Shown: piece by piece, positions 1 to 6,266 of the stretch
Position numbering within the stretch: the stretch's first letter is position 1
Layout: every line of letters begins with the position of its first letter
NCBI GenBank assembly: GCA_021802025.1
Contig: JAKABC010000081.1
Span: forward strand, 1 to 7,751
Source: Actinomycetes bacterium
Lineage (GTDB): Bacteria; Actinomycetota; Acidimicrobiia; Acidimicrobiales; RAAP-2
DNA: 7,751 nucleotides
Direction of reading: 5' to 3'
The notes under the pieces: generated by a model
The model's input: the letters and a program-made list of their open reading frames with translations, nothing else
Databases searched by the model: none
What the model was told of the DNA's origin: nothing
Position numbers and translations under genes: made by a program

Positions 1-700
1 CGGCCGCCGCGTCGACGTAGACGTGGCAGTTGCCGTCGCCGTCGAGGACGTAGGGCACCCGGGCGTGCTCGCGCATCGCGGCGATGAGCGACGGCCCCCC
101 GCGCGGGATGAGGCAGTCGATCACCCCGACCAGGCCCATGAAGGCGACCGCGGTCTCGCGCGAGGGATCGGCGACCAGGCTCACCGCGCCCTGGGGCAGC
201 CCCTCTTTCTCCAGCGCCTCGTGCCACAGTCCGACGAGCAGCTCGTTGGTGCGCTGGGCCGAGGAGGATCCCCGCAAGAACGCGGCGTTGCCGCTGCGCA
301 CGCAGAGCCCGGCCACGTCGCAGGTGACGTTGGGCCGGTTCTCGTAGAGGACGCCCACGACCCCGAGGGGCACGCGGACCTTCTCGACGCGCAGTCCGTT
401 GGGTCGGGTGAAGGACTCGGCCACCTCGAAGAGGGGGTCGGCCAGCGCCGCGATGTCACGCAGTCCCTGGGCCATCGCCCCGACCCGCGCCGGGGTCAGG
501 GTCAGCCGGTCACGCCCCGGGCCGGGGTCGTCGTAGTCGGCGAGATCGAGTTCGTTCACCGCCACGATCTCCTCGTGGCGCGCCTCGAGCCGGTCGGCGA
601 CGTCGAGGAGAACCGCGCGACGCACCTCGTCGCTCGACTGGGCCAGCGTCGCCGCGGCGGCGCGCACGGCCCGACCCTGGGCGAGGAGGGCGTCACTCAT
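1..700 (-). CDS. proA: Gamma-glutamyl phosphate reductase, N-terminal half (cut by left edge)
   Basis: ProA reduces gamma-glutamyl phosphate with NADPH to glutamate-5-semialdehyde, the second step of proline synthesis, in the cytoplasm. The frame opens with ATG at 700 (MSDALLAQGRAV) and gives 233 residues before the window ends. Family motifs visible are VVGVLYENRPNVT (about residues 114-126), the SGNAAFLRGSSSAQ loop (about 136-149), the CLIPRGG stretch (about 195-201) and DGDGNCHVYVD (about 220-230). The family is about 410-430 residues long, so the C-terminal 180-200, including the catalytic cysteine, lie outside the window. It starts 23 bp after proB, the usual proB-proA pairing, implying co-transcription. 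No clear Shine-Dalgarno sequence precedes the ATG; the nearest purine run (AGGGA) is too far upstream, so translation may depend on coupling to proB. Family assignment is secure. Confidence 0.95.
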   Translation of the reverse strand, partial: MSDALLAQGRAVRAAAATLAQSSDEVRRAVLLDVADRLEARHEEIVAVNELDLADYDDPGPGRDRLTLTPARVGAMAQGLRDIAALADPLFEVAESFTRPNGLRVEKVRVPLGVVGVLYENRPNVTCDVAGLCVRSGNAAFLRGSSSAQRTNELLVGLWHEALEKEGLPQGAVSLVADPSRETAVAFMGLVGVIDCLIPRGGPSLIAAMREHARVPYVLDGDGNCHVYVDAAA

Positions 701-723
701 GGCCCAAGCGTAACGGGCGTTCC

Positions 724-1788
724 CTAGCCCCGACGAAGGAGCACCAGGTCGTCGCGGTGCACGACCACGACCTCGGCGGTCGCCACCTCGGCGGCGCCGA
801 CCCGGGCCAGGCCCTTGGCCACGACGGACCCGTCGGGCGCGACGACCTCGACGGCGTCGCCCTCGATGAAGTCGCCCTCCACGGCGGTCACCCCCACGGG
901 CAACAGGCTGCGCCCCTCCTCTTCGAGCGCGCGCCGGGCCCCCTCGTTCACCTCGACGCGCCCGCGCGAGGGCACGGCGAAGGCGATCCAGGACTTGCGC
1001 GCCGAGAGCCGACCCGGTCGCGCGTGCACGACGGTGCCCGCCCCCGGCTCACCCGAGAGGGCGCGGACCAGGGCGCGCTCGACCCGGGCCGGGGCGATGA
1101 CGGTGGTCACCCCGGACCACGCGGCCATCTTCGCGGCGGCGACCTTCGAGGCCATCCCGCCACTGCCCACCCCGGAGCGGCTGGACCCGGCGCGGGCCTC
1201 CAGGTCGGCGTCGACGGCCCGCACCTCCTCGATGAGCGTGGCCCCCTTGTCCACGGCGGGGTCGGCCGTGAGCAGCCCGGGCGTGTCGGTCAGAAGGACC
1301 AGGTGGGTCGCCCCCACCAGGTTGGCCACGAGGGCCGCCAGGCGATCGTTGTCGCCGAAGCGGATCTCCTCGTCGGCGACGGCGTCGTTCTCGTTCACCA
1401 CCGCCACCACCCCGAGTCCGCCGAGGGCGGCGAGCGTGTCGCGCGCGTGCAGGTACTGGCCCCGGTGGCTGAAGTCGAGCGGGGCGAGGAGCACCTGGCC
1501 GACCGGCACGCCCACCGCGGCGAAGGCCCGACGCCACGCCTGCATCAACAGCGGCTGGCCCACCGCCGAGACCGCCTGGAGGGTCACGGCGTCGCGGGGG
1601 CGGGGCCGCCCCCCGCCGACCTCGGCCCAGCCGGCGGTGATCGCCCCGGAGGTGACCACGACCACCGACCAGCCCGCGGCGCGCAGCTCGACCACGTCGG
1701 CCGCCACGGCCCCGAGGACCGCCACGTCGACGCCGCCCTCGCCGTCGGTCACCGAGGAGGTGCCGAGCTTCACCACGACGCTAGGCAT
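724..1788 (-). CDS. proB: Glutamate 5-kinase with C-terminal PUA domain
   Basis: ProB phosphorylates glutamate with ATP to gamma-glutamyl phosphate, the committed and normally proline-inhibited step of proline synthesis. The 354-residue protein has an amino-acid-kinase domain at about 1-250: VVVKLGTSS near 4-12 (ATP phosphate contacts), TSGAITAG at 46-53, the glutamate-site NENDAVADEE at 132-141, GDND at 145-148, and the GSGGMASK signature at 208-215. A PUA domain follows from about 259 (RLSARKSWIAF) to the end. Length matches two-domain ProB, so the gene looks intact. The ATG at 1788 is preferred because the family starts with this short lead into the first beta strand; an in-frame GTG at 1821 would add 11 residues of Arg/Thr-rich sequence inside obg. 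The start overlaps the end of obg by 8 bp, indicating translational coupling, and proA follows 23 bp downstream. Confidence 0.96.
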   Translation of the reverse strand: MPSVVVKLGTSSVTDGEGGVDVAVLGAVAADVVELRAAGWSVVVVTSGAITAGWAEVGGGRPRPRDAVTLQAVSAVGQPLLMQAWRRAFAAVGVPVGQVLLAPLDFSHRGQYLHARDTLAALGGLGVVAVVNENDAVADEEIRFGDNDRLAALVANLVGATHLVLLTDTPGLLTADPAVDKGATLIEEVRAVDADLEARAGSSRSGVGSGGMASKVAAAKMAAWSGVTTVIAPARVERALVRALSGEPGAGTVVHARPGRLSARKSWIAFAVPSRGRVEVNEGARRALEEEGRSLLPVGVTAVEGDFIEGDAVEVVAPDGSVVAKGLARVGAAEVATAEVVVVHRDDLVLLRRG

Positions 1789-3160
1789 CGTCGCCGTCGT
1801 CCTCGGGCCCGCTCCCCTCACCGTCGAGTCGGCCGTGCCGGGCGAGCCGCTCGCGCCGGGTCGCGCGGTGGTGGGCAGCGCCCTCGGCGCTCGCGCCGGC
1901 GTGGCGGTACCACTCGAAGGTCACCCCGCCCACGTGCACGACGTCGCCGTCGGCGGCCCCGGCGCGCACCAAGAGCCGCTCGACCCCGAGCTCGCGCAGT
2001 CGCCGCTCGAGCTCGGCGAGCGCCCCCTCGTCGGTCAGGTCGCTAAAGCGCGCGGCGCGCGCGGCGGCGCGCCCGGTGACCGCCCACTCGCCCGCCCCGA
2101 CGTGCTCCACGGCGACCTCGCGGGCGAGCGGACGGTGCACGACGACGGTCTCGGCGACGACGGCCGCCCGCTGACGCCGGCCCTCGGCGACCAGGGCGGC
2201 CAGGCGTCCGAGGAGCCGGTCGATCCCGGCCCCGGTGAGCGACGAGATCGTCTCGTCGGCCGGCCACGGATGCGCCGCCACGTCGGCCTTGGCGCCCACC
2301 ACGACCCGGGGCCGCTCGAGCAGCTCGGGCCGGTAGCGGCCGAGTTCGCGCAGGAGCACCTCGAGCTGGGCCTCGGGGGCGAGCGGCGCCGTCTCGCCCA
2401 GGTCGACCAGGACACAGAGCACGGCCGCGCGCTCGACGTGGCGCAAGAAGTCGTGGCCGAGACCGCGCCCCTCGGCCGCCCCCTCGATCAGCCCGGGGAT
2501 GTCGGCCAGGACGAACTCGGTGGCGTCGTCGGGTCGGCCGGCCCGCGCGCCCACGCGCACCACCCCGAGGTGGGGCACGAGGGTGGTGAAGGGGTAGTCG
2601 GCGACCTTGGGCCGGGCGGCCGACACGCGCGCGATCAGCGTCGACTTGCCGACGTTGGGCAGACCGATCAGGGCGACGTCGGCCTGGAGCTTCAGTTCGA
2701 GGTTGTACCAGGCCTCCTCGCCGCGCTCGCCCTGCTCGGCGAAGGCCGGCGCCCGGCGCTCGTTGGACAAGAAGCGCGCGTTGCCCATGCCCCCCTGCCC
2801 GCCGGCCGCGGCCCGCCAGCGGGTCCCCTCGACCGAGAGGTCCACCAGCGCCTCGCCCTCGAGGTCGTAGACGACGGTGCCCACCGGGACGGCCACCTCG
2901 AGGTCCCGTCCCCGGGCGCCGTGCTGGCGCTTGGAGGTGCCGTGCTGGCCGTCGGTCGCCCGGCGAAAGGGGTGGTCGCGAAAGCCCAGGAGGGAGGCCT
3001 GGTTGTGGTCGGCCACGAGCCAGACGTCGCCGCCACTGCCGCCGTCGCCGCCGTCGGGCCCGCCCTTGGCGACGTGCGCCTCGCGCCGGAAGCTCACGCA
3101 GCCCGCGCCCCCGTCGCCGGCCCGGGCGTGCAGCTGGGCGCGATCGACGAAGGCGGACAC
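1781..3160 (-). CDS. obg: Obg-family GTPase (CgtA), ribosome assembly factor
   Basis: Obg is an essential slow GTPase that binds the 50S subunit, acts in its late assembly, and links growth to guanine nucleotide levels. The 459-residue product has all three family domains: a glycine-rich Obg fold at 1-160 (AGDGGAGCVSFRRE near 14-27, GGDGGSGGDVW near 37-47), a G domain from about 161 to 330, and a C-terminal OCT domain at about 345-418 ending in VVHVGGVTFEW. G motifs are GLPNVGKST (166-174), YPFTT (189-193), DIPG (220-223) and SLTG (307-310). The fourth, normally NKxD, reads AKAD (290-293), lacking the guanine-contacting Asn. The acidic tail (EDDGDD) is a lineage-type extension. The GTG start is supported by AGGA seven bases upstream. 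It follows the aminotransferase by 38 bp and overlaps proB by 8 bp, so the minus-strand genes probably form one operon. Confidence 0.97.
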   Translation of the reverse strand: MSAFVDRAQLHARAGDGGAGCVSFRREAHVAKGGPDGGDGGSGGDVWLVADHNQASLLGFRDHPFRRATDGQHGTSKRQHGARGRDLEVAVPVGTVVYDLEGEALVDLSVEGTRWRAAAGGQGGMGNARFLSNERRAPAFAEQGERGEEAWYNLELKLQADVALIGLPNVGKSTLIARVSAARPKVADYPFTTLVPHLGVVRVGARAGRPDDATEFVLADIPGLIEGAAEGRGLGHDFLRHVERAAVLCVLVDLGETAPLAPEAQLEVLLRELGRYRPELLERPRVVVGAKADVAAHPWPADETISSLTGAGIDRLLGRLAALVAEGRRQRAAVVAETVVVHRPLAREVAVEHVGAGEWAVTGRAAARAARFSDLTDEGALAELERRLRELGVERLLVRAGAADGDVVHVGGVTFEWYRHAGASAEGAAHHRATRRERLARHGRLDGEGSGPEDDGDDA

Positions 3161-3198
3161 GGCCCCATCCTACGGGTGGCCCCTCGCGGGCCCGGGGC

Positions 3199-4563
3199 CT
3201 AGGCGACCAGCTCGCCGACGGCCTCGGCGAAGACGACCGAGTGGCGCGCCACGTCGTCGGGCGTCGTCGCCGGGCACATGAGGGCCATGTTGTGAAAGGG
3301 CGTGATGAGCACCCCCCGGTTCACCCCGTAGAGGTGGAGGTACTCCTCGAGCGCGGGGTCGCTCGCGGCCGCCGAGGCCCCGCCGCTGCGCGGTGCGGGG
3401 TAGGCGAAGCGGTACTCGCACCGCGCGCCGAGCTGCACGACCGACCACGCGAGGGTGTTGCGCTCGATCGTGGCCGCGACGTCGGCCGCGAAGGTCGTGG
3501 CGAGCCCCTCCATCACCGCGAAGGCCTCGTCGGTGAGGACCTCGCCGAGCACGGCGCGCATGGCGGCGAGGCTCAGGGCGTTGCCGGCGAGCGTCCCCCC
3601 GACGCCGCCCACGTCCTCGAGGTCGTAGCCGTCGACCGCCTGGGTGAGGACCCGGGCGGCCAGCTCCTCGCTGAGCCCGTAGGCCCCCGAGGGGACGCCC
3701 CCGCCGAGCGACTTGCCGATCGTCACCGCGTCGGGGACCAGTCCCCAGCGTCGGGTCGCCCCGCCGGGTCCGGCGGAGAAGGTGTGGGTCTCGTCGACGA
3801 CGAGCAGGGTCCCGGTCGCGTCGCAGGCCGCGCGCACGCCCTCGAGGAAACCGGGCTCGGGCAGGACGATCCCGATGTTGGTCAGGGCCGGTTCGCACAG
3901 CACGCAGGCCACGTCACCGGCGGCCAGCTCGCGCTCGAGCGCGGCCAGGTCGTTGAACTCCACGACCCTCGTCGTCGTGGCCGGGTCGGCGGCCGGGCCC
4001 ACGTTGCCCGGCCGCGACGCGGCCCGCCCGTCGGGCCCGATCACGACGATGGTCTCGTCGACGGTGCCGTGGTAGCAGTAGTTGAAGACGAGCACCTTCG
4101 CCCGGCCGGTGACCATGCGGGCCAGGCGCAACATCCATCGGTTCGCGTCGGTCGCCGAGAGGGTGAAGGACCACCGGGTCGGTCCGAAGCGGCGGGTCAG
4201 CTCGGCCGCCACCCACTGGGCGTCCTCGTTGGGCAGCATCGTGGTGACCCCGCCGAGGCGCCCGACGCGCTCGTCGAGCGCGGCCATCAGCGGCGCCGGG
4301 GAGTGTCCGGCCATCGCCCCGGTGTCGCCCAGGGCGAAGTCGACCAGGTCGTGGCCGTCGAGGTCGGTGACGCTCGCCCCGTGCGCTTGAGCAAAGCCGA
4401 GGGGGAAACCGCCGGCCCACTTGCGCATCCAGGTCATGGGCACGCCCGCGAGGAGGTTGCGCGCGCCCTGGCTGAGGGCGAGAGAGCGGGGGTGCTCGGC
4501 CCGGTACCGGGCCCGCTCGCGTTCCAAGAGTCCGTGCAGTTGCGGGCGATGGGGGCTGTCCAT
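3199..4563 (-). CDS. Class III PLP-dependent aminotransferase (glutamate-1-semialdehyde aminomutase-like), substrate unknown
   Basis: A 454-residue fold-type I PLP enzyme of the class III (omega/acetylornithine/GSA-aminomutase) group. Visible features are the entry segment PMTWMRKWAGGFP (42-54), DGHDLVDFALGDTGAMAGHSP (from 69), a PLP-phosphate loop SATDANRW (136-143), the cofactor-ring aspartate in VVDETHTF (Asp257), and the Schiff-base lysine in TIGKSLGGG (Lys284), followed by GTLAGNALS (323-331). All catalytic positions are present, so it is probably active. The opening segment and the LGDTGAM motif recall bacterial beta-amino-acid (beta-phenylalanine-type) transaminases rather than HemL; this is recollection, not a search. 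The frame is open upstream to 4797, but that part overlaps HU and lacks family sequence; ATG 4563 fits the family's N-terminal helix, although its Shine-Dalgarno is poor. It heads the minus-strand block, 38 bp before obg, and shares a divergent intergenic region with HU. Confidence 0.85.
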   Translation of the reverse strand: MDSPHRPQLHGLLERERARYRAEHPRSLALSQGARNLLAGVPMTWMRKWAGGFPLGFAQAHGASVTDLDGHDLVDFALGDTGAMAGHSPAPLMAALDERVGRLGGVTTMLPNEDAQWVAAELTRRFGPTRWSFTLSATDANRWMLRLARMVTGRAKVLVFNYCYHGTVDETIVVIGPDGRAASRPGNVGPAADPATTTRVVEFNDLAALERELAAGDVACVLCEPALTNIGIVLPEPGFLEGVRAACDATGTLLVVDETHTFSAGPGGATRRWGLVPDAVTIGKSLGGGVPSGAYGLSEELAARVLTQAVDGYDLEDVGGVGGTLAGNALSLAAMRAVLGEVLTDEAFAVMEGLATTFAADVAATIERNTLAWSVVQLGARCEYRFAYPAPRSGGASAAASDPALEEYLHLYGVNRGVLITPFHNMALMCPATTPDDVARHSVVFAEAVGELVA

Positions 4564-4594
4564 CGCGCCATCGTAGGGCGCGGTCCTGTCAGAT

Positions 4595-4609
4595 CCGGGA
4601 GAATCCCGG
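4595..4609. repeat. Perfect small inverted repeat in divergent intergenic region
   Basis: CCGGGA and TCCCGG flank a three-base centre (GAA), with imperfect GATC-containing flanks. It lies 32 bases upstream of the aminotransferase ATG, so in that transcript it would form a tight leader hairpin. It could equally be an operator for a dimeric regulator. Only the symmetry is observed; no function is shown, and short GC-rich inverted repeats are common by chance at this base composition. Confidence 0.3.
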
Positions 4610-4667
4610 CCGATGATCCCGCCCTGACCAGGGATGACGTCCCGCCACCCCGGTGGGCGCGGCGATG

Positions 4668-4695
4668 AATATGGCCCAAATGCCCGAAATTCCAA
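4668..4695 (-). promoter_or_regulatory. Candidate sigma-70-type promoter for the aminotransferase-obg-proB-proA block
   Basis: Read on the minus strand, TTGGAA (4690-4695) and CATATT (4668-4673) are separated by 16 bases, each matching four of six consensus positions. They sit in the only A/T-rich patch (about 4665-4710) of the divergent intergenic region, about 100 bases before the aminotransferase start. The same patch must also hold the HU promoter on the plus strand, for which I could not pick convincing boxes. The match quality is modest, so this is a position estimate rather than a firm call. Confidence 0.25.
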
Positions 4696-4723
4696 GAAAA
4701 ACGGGTAAAACTGGCCCAGGCGT

Positions 4724-4737
4724 CTGGGAGTCCCCAG
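4724..4737 (+). repeat. Hairpin in the HU mRNA leader
   Basis: CTGGG and CCCAG are separated by AGTC, and outer GGCC copies (from 4713, and at 4738-4741) could extend the structure with a bulge. It ends about 18 bases before the HU Shine-Dalgarno, so it would fold in the 5' leader if transcription starts in the A-rich patch upstream. A role in message stability or translational control is possible but only inferred. Confidence 0.3.
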
Positions 4738-4755
4738 GGCCGATCCAAGAGAGAT

Positions 4756-4762
4756 AAAGGAG
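4756..4762 (+). promoter_or_regulatory. Strong ribosome binding site of the HU gene
   Basis: AAAGGAG lies seven bases before the GTG at 4770. It is the best Shine-Dalgarno match in the window and fixes this GTG as the HU start, as expected for an abundant nucleoid protein. Confidence 0.85.
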
Positions 4763-4769
4763 TCGACCG

Positions 4770-5045
4770 GTGAACAAGGCCGAGTTGGTAGATGCAATTG
4801 TGGCCGAAACTGGCGCCACCAAGAGCACCGTGGCGGAGGTCCTGAAGTCCTTCGAGGACGTCGTGGTCGCCAACGTGTCGAAGGGTGAGAAGATCGTTCT
4901 GTCGGGCTTCCTGTCGTTCGAGCGCGTCGAGCGCAAGGCCCGTACGGCCCGCAACCCCCAGACGGGCGAGGCCATCCAGGTCAAGGCGTCGCGCGCGCCC
5001 AAGGTGTCGATCGGGTCGACCTTCAAAAAGGCCGTCAAGGGCTAA
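4770..5045 (+). CDS. hup: HU-family DNA-binding protein
   Basis: HU is a small dimeric protein that bends and compacts DNA. The 91-residue product is a complete classic HU: MNKAELVDAIVAETGATKST forms the first helices, GEKIVLSGFLSF (39-50) the beta saddle, RNPQTGE (61-67) the DNA-gripping arm with its intercalating proline (Pro63), and SIGSTFKKAVKG (80-91) the C-terminal helix. It has no Lys/Ala-rich tail of the kind found in mycobacterial HupB. Its first codons (TTG, GTA, GAT, GCA, ATT) are poorer in GC than the rest, which is common near translation starts. The gene stands alone on the plus strand, divergent from the aminotransferase, with its own strong ribosome binding site and a terminator 9 bases after the TAA stop, so it is probably monocistronic. 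Confidence 0.97.
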   Translation: MNKAELVDAIVAETGATKSTVAEVLKSFEDVVVANVSKGEKIVLSGFLSFERVERKARTARNPQTGEAIQVKASRAPKVSIGSTFKKAVKG

Positions 5046-5054
5046 CCCCCGACT

Positions 5055-5094
5055 CGACGAGAGCCCCGGGCCCCAGGGTCCGGGGCTCTCGTCG
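5055..5094 (+). terminator. Hairpin terminator of the HU gene
   Basis: A perfect 15-bp stem (arms 5055-5069 and 5080-5094, core GAGAGCCCCGG / CCGGGGCTCTC) with a ten-base loop begins 9 bases after the HU stop codon. No T-tract follows (TCTCTGG), as is common for intrinsic terminators in high-GC actinobacteria. A second small hairpin (GGCCC / GGGCC, 5100-5115) lies just beyond and may help. Confidence 0.8.
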
Positions 5095-5161
5095 TCTCTG
5101 GCCCCAACGAGGGCCCCGTCGCGGGTGGTTGACTGGACCGGTGGGCGTCGAGGAGACCCGG

Positions 5162-5593
5162 GTGGTGAGCGCCCGCGTGGAGATAGCCGCCCCGGCGGCG
5201 CGGGTCTTTGAGTTGATCGCCGACCCGGCCGCCCAGCCCCGCTGGGACGGCAACGACAACCTGGCCCGTTCCGAGCCCGGCCGGCGCGTGCGACGCGTCG
5301 GTGAGGTGTTCACGACCCAGCTCACCAACGGCCAGCTCCGCGAGAACCACGTCGTGGACTTCGTCGAGGGGGCGCGCCTCGCCTGGCGCCCGGCCGAGCC
5401 CGGGCTCGCACCACCCGGACACGAGTGGTCCTTCGAGCTCGCGGCGCTCGGCCCCGAGCGCACCCTGGTCACCCACACCTACGACTGGCGCGACCTCACC
5501 GACGAGACTCGGCTGGCTCGGGCTCGCGCCACCACGCCCGAGCGGCTCCTCGCCTCCCTAGAGCGGTTGCGCGCGCTGGCCGAGGGTCCCTAG
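5162..5593 (+). CDS. SRPBCC (START-like / polyketide-cyclase-type) family protein
   Basis: A 143-residue protein with the SRPBCC helix-grip layout: an opening strand SARVEIAAPAARVFELIADPA (split as strand about 3-9, helix about 11-21), a central region with FTTQLTNGQLRENHVVDF (about 50-67), WSFELAAL (about 89-96), TLVTHTYDW (about 101-109), and a long C-terminal helix TPERLLASLERLRALAE that closes the ligand cavity. Members bind hydrophobic ligands or act as cyclases and hydrolases; nothing here gives the ligand. There is no signal peptide or membrane segment. GTG 5162 is chosen because AGGAG (5151-5155) sits six bases before it and the fold begins immediately; GTG 5141 and TTG 5129 are in-frame alternatives with poor ribosome binding sites. 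It lies between the HU terminator and a shared convergent terminator, so it is probably transcribed alone, though no clear promoter was found. Confidence 0.85.
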   Translation: MVSARVEIAAPAARVFELIADPAAQPRWDGNDNLARSEPGRRVRRVGEVFTTQLTNGQLRENHVVDFVEGARLAWRPAEPGLAPPGHEWSFELAALGPERTLVTHTYDWRDLTDETRLARARATTPERLLASLERLRALAEGP

Positions 5594-5616
5594 GCGCTCG
5601 ACGCGACCCGAGAAAC

Positions 5617-5649
5617 ACAACAGCCCCGGGACACGCCCGGGGCTGTTGT
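5617..5649. terminator. Bidirectional terminator between the SRPBCC gene and rpmA
   Basis: A perfect 14-bp stem (arms 5617-5630 ACAACAGCCCCGGG and 5636-5649) encloses a five-base loop. It lies 14 bases past the rpmA stop on the minus strand and 23 bases past the SRPBCC stop on the plus strand, at the point where the two converge. The minus-strand read-out ends in a U-rich tail (TTGTGTTTCTC), so it should work best for the rpmA transcript, ending the ribonuclease-rplU-rpmA unit before obg. Confidence 0.85.
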
Positions 5650-5663
5650 AGAAGTGGCCGGGA

Positions 5664-5915
5664 TCAGTCGGTGAGGACGTCGACCAGCTTGCGTCCGGCG
5701 CGGAAGCCGAACTTGACGGTCCCCTCGGACAGCGCGAAGAGCGTGTCGTCCTTGCCCTTGGCGACGTTGCGCCCGGGGTGGAACTGGGTGCCGCGCTGAC
5801 GCACCAGGATCGATCCGGTCTTGACGGCGGTGCCGTCGAAGGCCTTCACGCCCAGGCGCTGGGCGCGCGAATCGCGGCCGTTGCGGGTGGAGCCGCCACC
5901 TTTGGTCTTGGACAT
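5664..5915 (-). CDS. rpmA: 50S ribosomal protein L27
   Basis: L27 is a bacterial large-subunit protein whose flexible N-terminal tail reaches the peptidyl transferase centre. The 83-residue product has the diagnostic KGGGSTRNGRDS (5-16), QRLGVKAFDG (19-28), ILVRQRGTQFHPGRNV (36-51) and VKFGFRAGRK (67-76). Length is normal, and no cleavable N-terminal extension of the Firmicutes type is present. The start is fixed by AGGAGG (5920-5925), which overlaps the rplU stop codon, so translation is likely coupled to rplU. It is the only gene here that ends in TGA. A bidirectional hairpin follows directly, so the conserved neighbour obg is not in this transcript. Confidence 0.98.
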   Translation of the reverse strand: MSKTKGGGSTRNGRDSRAQRLGVKAFDGTAVKTGSILVRQRGTQFHPGRNVAKGKDDTLFALSEGTVKFGFRAGRKLVDVLTD

Positions 5916-5923
5916 CTCTCCTC

Positions 5924-6235
5924 CTAGGCCCTGGTCGAGATCTTGGTGATCTCGACGGTCGAGTAGCGCTGGCGGTGGCCCCAGCGGCGGCGCTGGATGG
6001 CCTTGGGCTTGTAGGTCAGCCCGCGGATCTTCGGGCCCTTCTCCTCACCGAGGATGGTGCCGGTGACCGTCGCCCCCTTGAGGGCCGGTCCGGCGACGAC
6101 CGCGTCGCCGTCGACCACGAGCACGGGCTGGAACTCGACGCTCGCGCCCACCTCCTCGGGACGAAGGTCGACGCGTACGACCTGGCCCTCGGTGACGCGC
6201 TCTTGGGAGGTGCCTACACGGATAACGGCGTACAT
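5924..6235 (-). CDS. rplU: 50S ribosomal protein L21
   Basis: L21 binds 23S rRNA in the large subunit. The 103-residue product begins MYAVIRVG, has the central VEFQPVLVVDGDAVVAGP (33-50) and the C-terminal rRNA-binding signature TYKPKAIQRRRWGHRQ (74-89), and is of normal length. The N-terminal motif usually written GGKQ is GTSQ here (residues 8-11), a local divergence in an otherwise typical protein. It precedes rpmA by 8 bp and follows the ribonuclease by 31 bp. The Shine-Dalgarno is weak; a TAGTAT box 9 bases upstream of the start raises the possibility of a very short leader or leaderless message. Confidence 0.97.
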   Translation of the reverse strand: MYAVIRVGTSQERVTEGQVVRVDLRPEEVGASVEFQPVLVVDGDAVVAGPALKGATVTGTILGEEKGPKIRGLTYKPKAIQRRRWGHRQRYSTVEITKISTRA

Positions 6236-6244
6236 AGGGAGTCC

Positions 6245-6250
6245 ATACTA
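6245..6250 (-). promoter_or_regulatory. Candidate -10 box upstream of rplU
   Basis: TAGTAT on the minus strand fits the TAnnnT pattern and lies in the 31-bp gap between the ribonuclease stop and the rplU start, nine bases before the ATG. No convincing -35 element is seen 16-18 bases further up. If real it would give the ribosomal protein genes a promoter of their own with almost no leader, in keeping with the weak ribosome binding site. Confidence 0.25.
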
Positions 6251-6266
6251 GCCGACGGGCGGACGG

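Noticed and set aside
23..727. Plus-strand open frame opposite proA
   Set aside because: The minus-strand reading gives clear ProA motifs; this one gives low-complexity Gly/Val/Arg/His sequence.
1789..1821. GTG at 1821 as the proB start
   Set aside because: It adds 11 residues not seen in glutamate kinases and deepens the overlap with obg; ATG 1788 gives the expected start.
3161..3198. Weak GCCCC/GGGGC hairpin between the aminotransferase and obg as a terminator
   Set aside because: Only five paired bases with a long loop, no T-tract and a 38-bp gap; read-through into obg is more likely.
815..3202. Very long plus-strand open frame (795 codons) across proB and obg
   Set aside because: It is antisense to two clearly recognised genes; long open shadow frames are expected in DNA this rich in GC. 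Its translation has no recognisable domain and is low-complexity.
3241..4668. Plus-strand open frame of 475 codons opposite the aminotransferase
   Set aside because: Antisense shadow of a gene with all its catalytic residues; the translation is dominated by Arg, Gly, Val and His without family motifs.
4564..4797. N-terminal extension of the aminotransferase to 4797 (78 more residues)
   Set aside because: It would overlap HU and its ribosome binding site, has no family similarity, and the ATG at 4563 fits the usual N-terminus.
5129..5134. TTGACT as a -35 box for the SRPBCC gene
   Set aside because: No TAnnnT-like -10 element lies 16-18 bases downstream; that stretch is the GC-rich AGGAGA region serving as the ribosome binding site.
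5664..5666. TGA recoding suggested by the scarcity of TGA stops
   Set aside because: rpmA ends at this TGA at the normal L27 length and is followed at once by a terminator, so TGA is a stop here.
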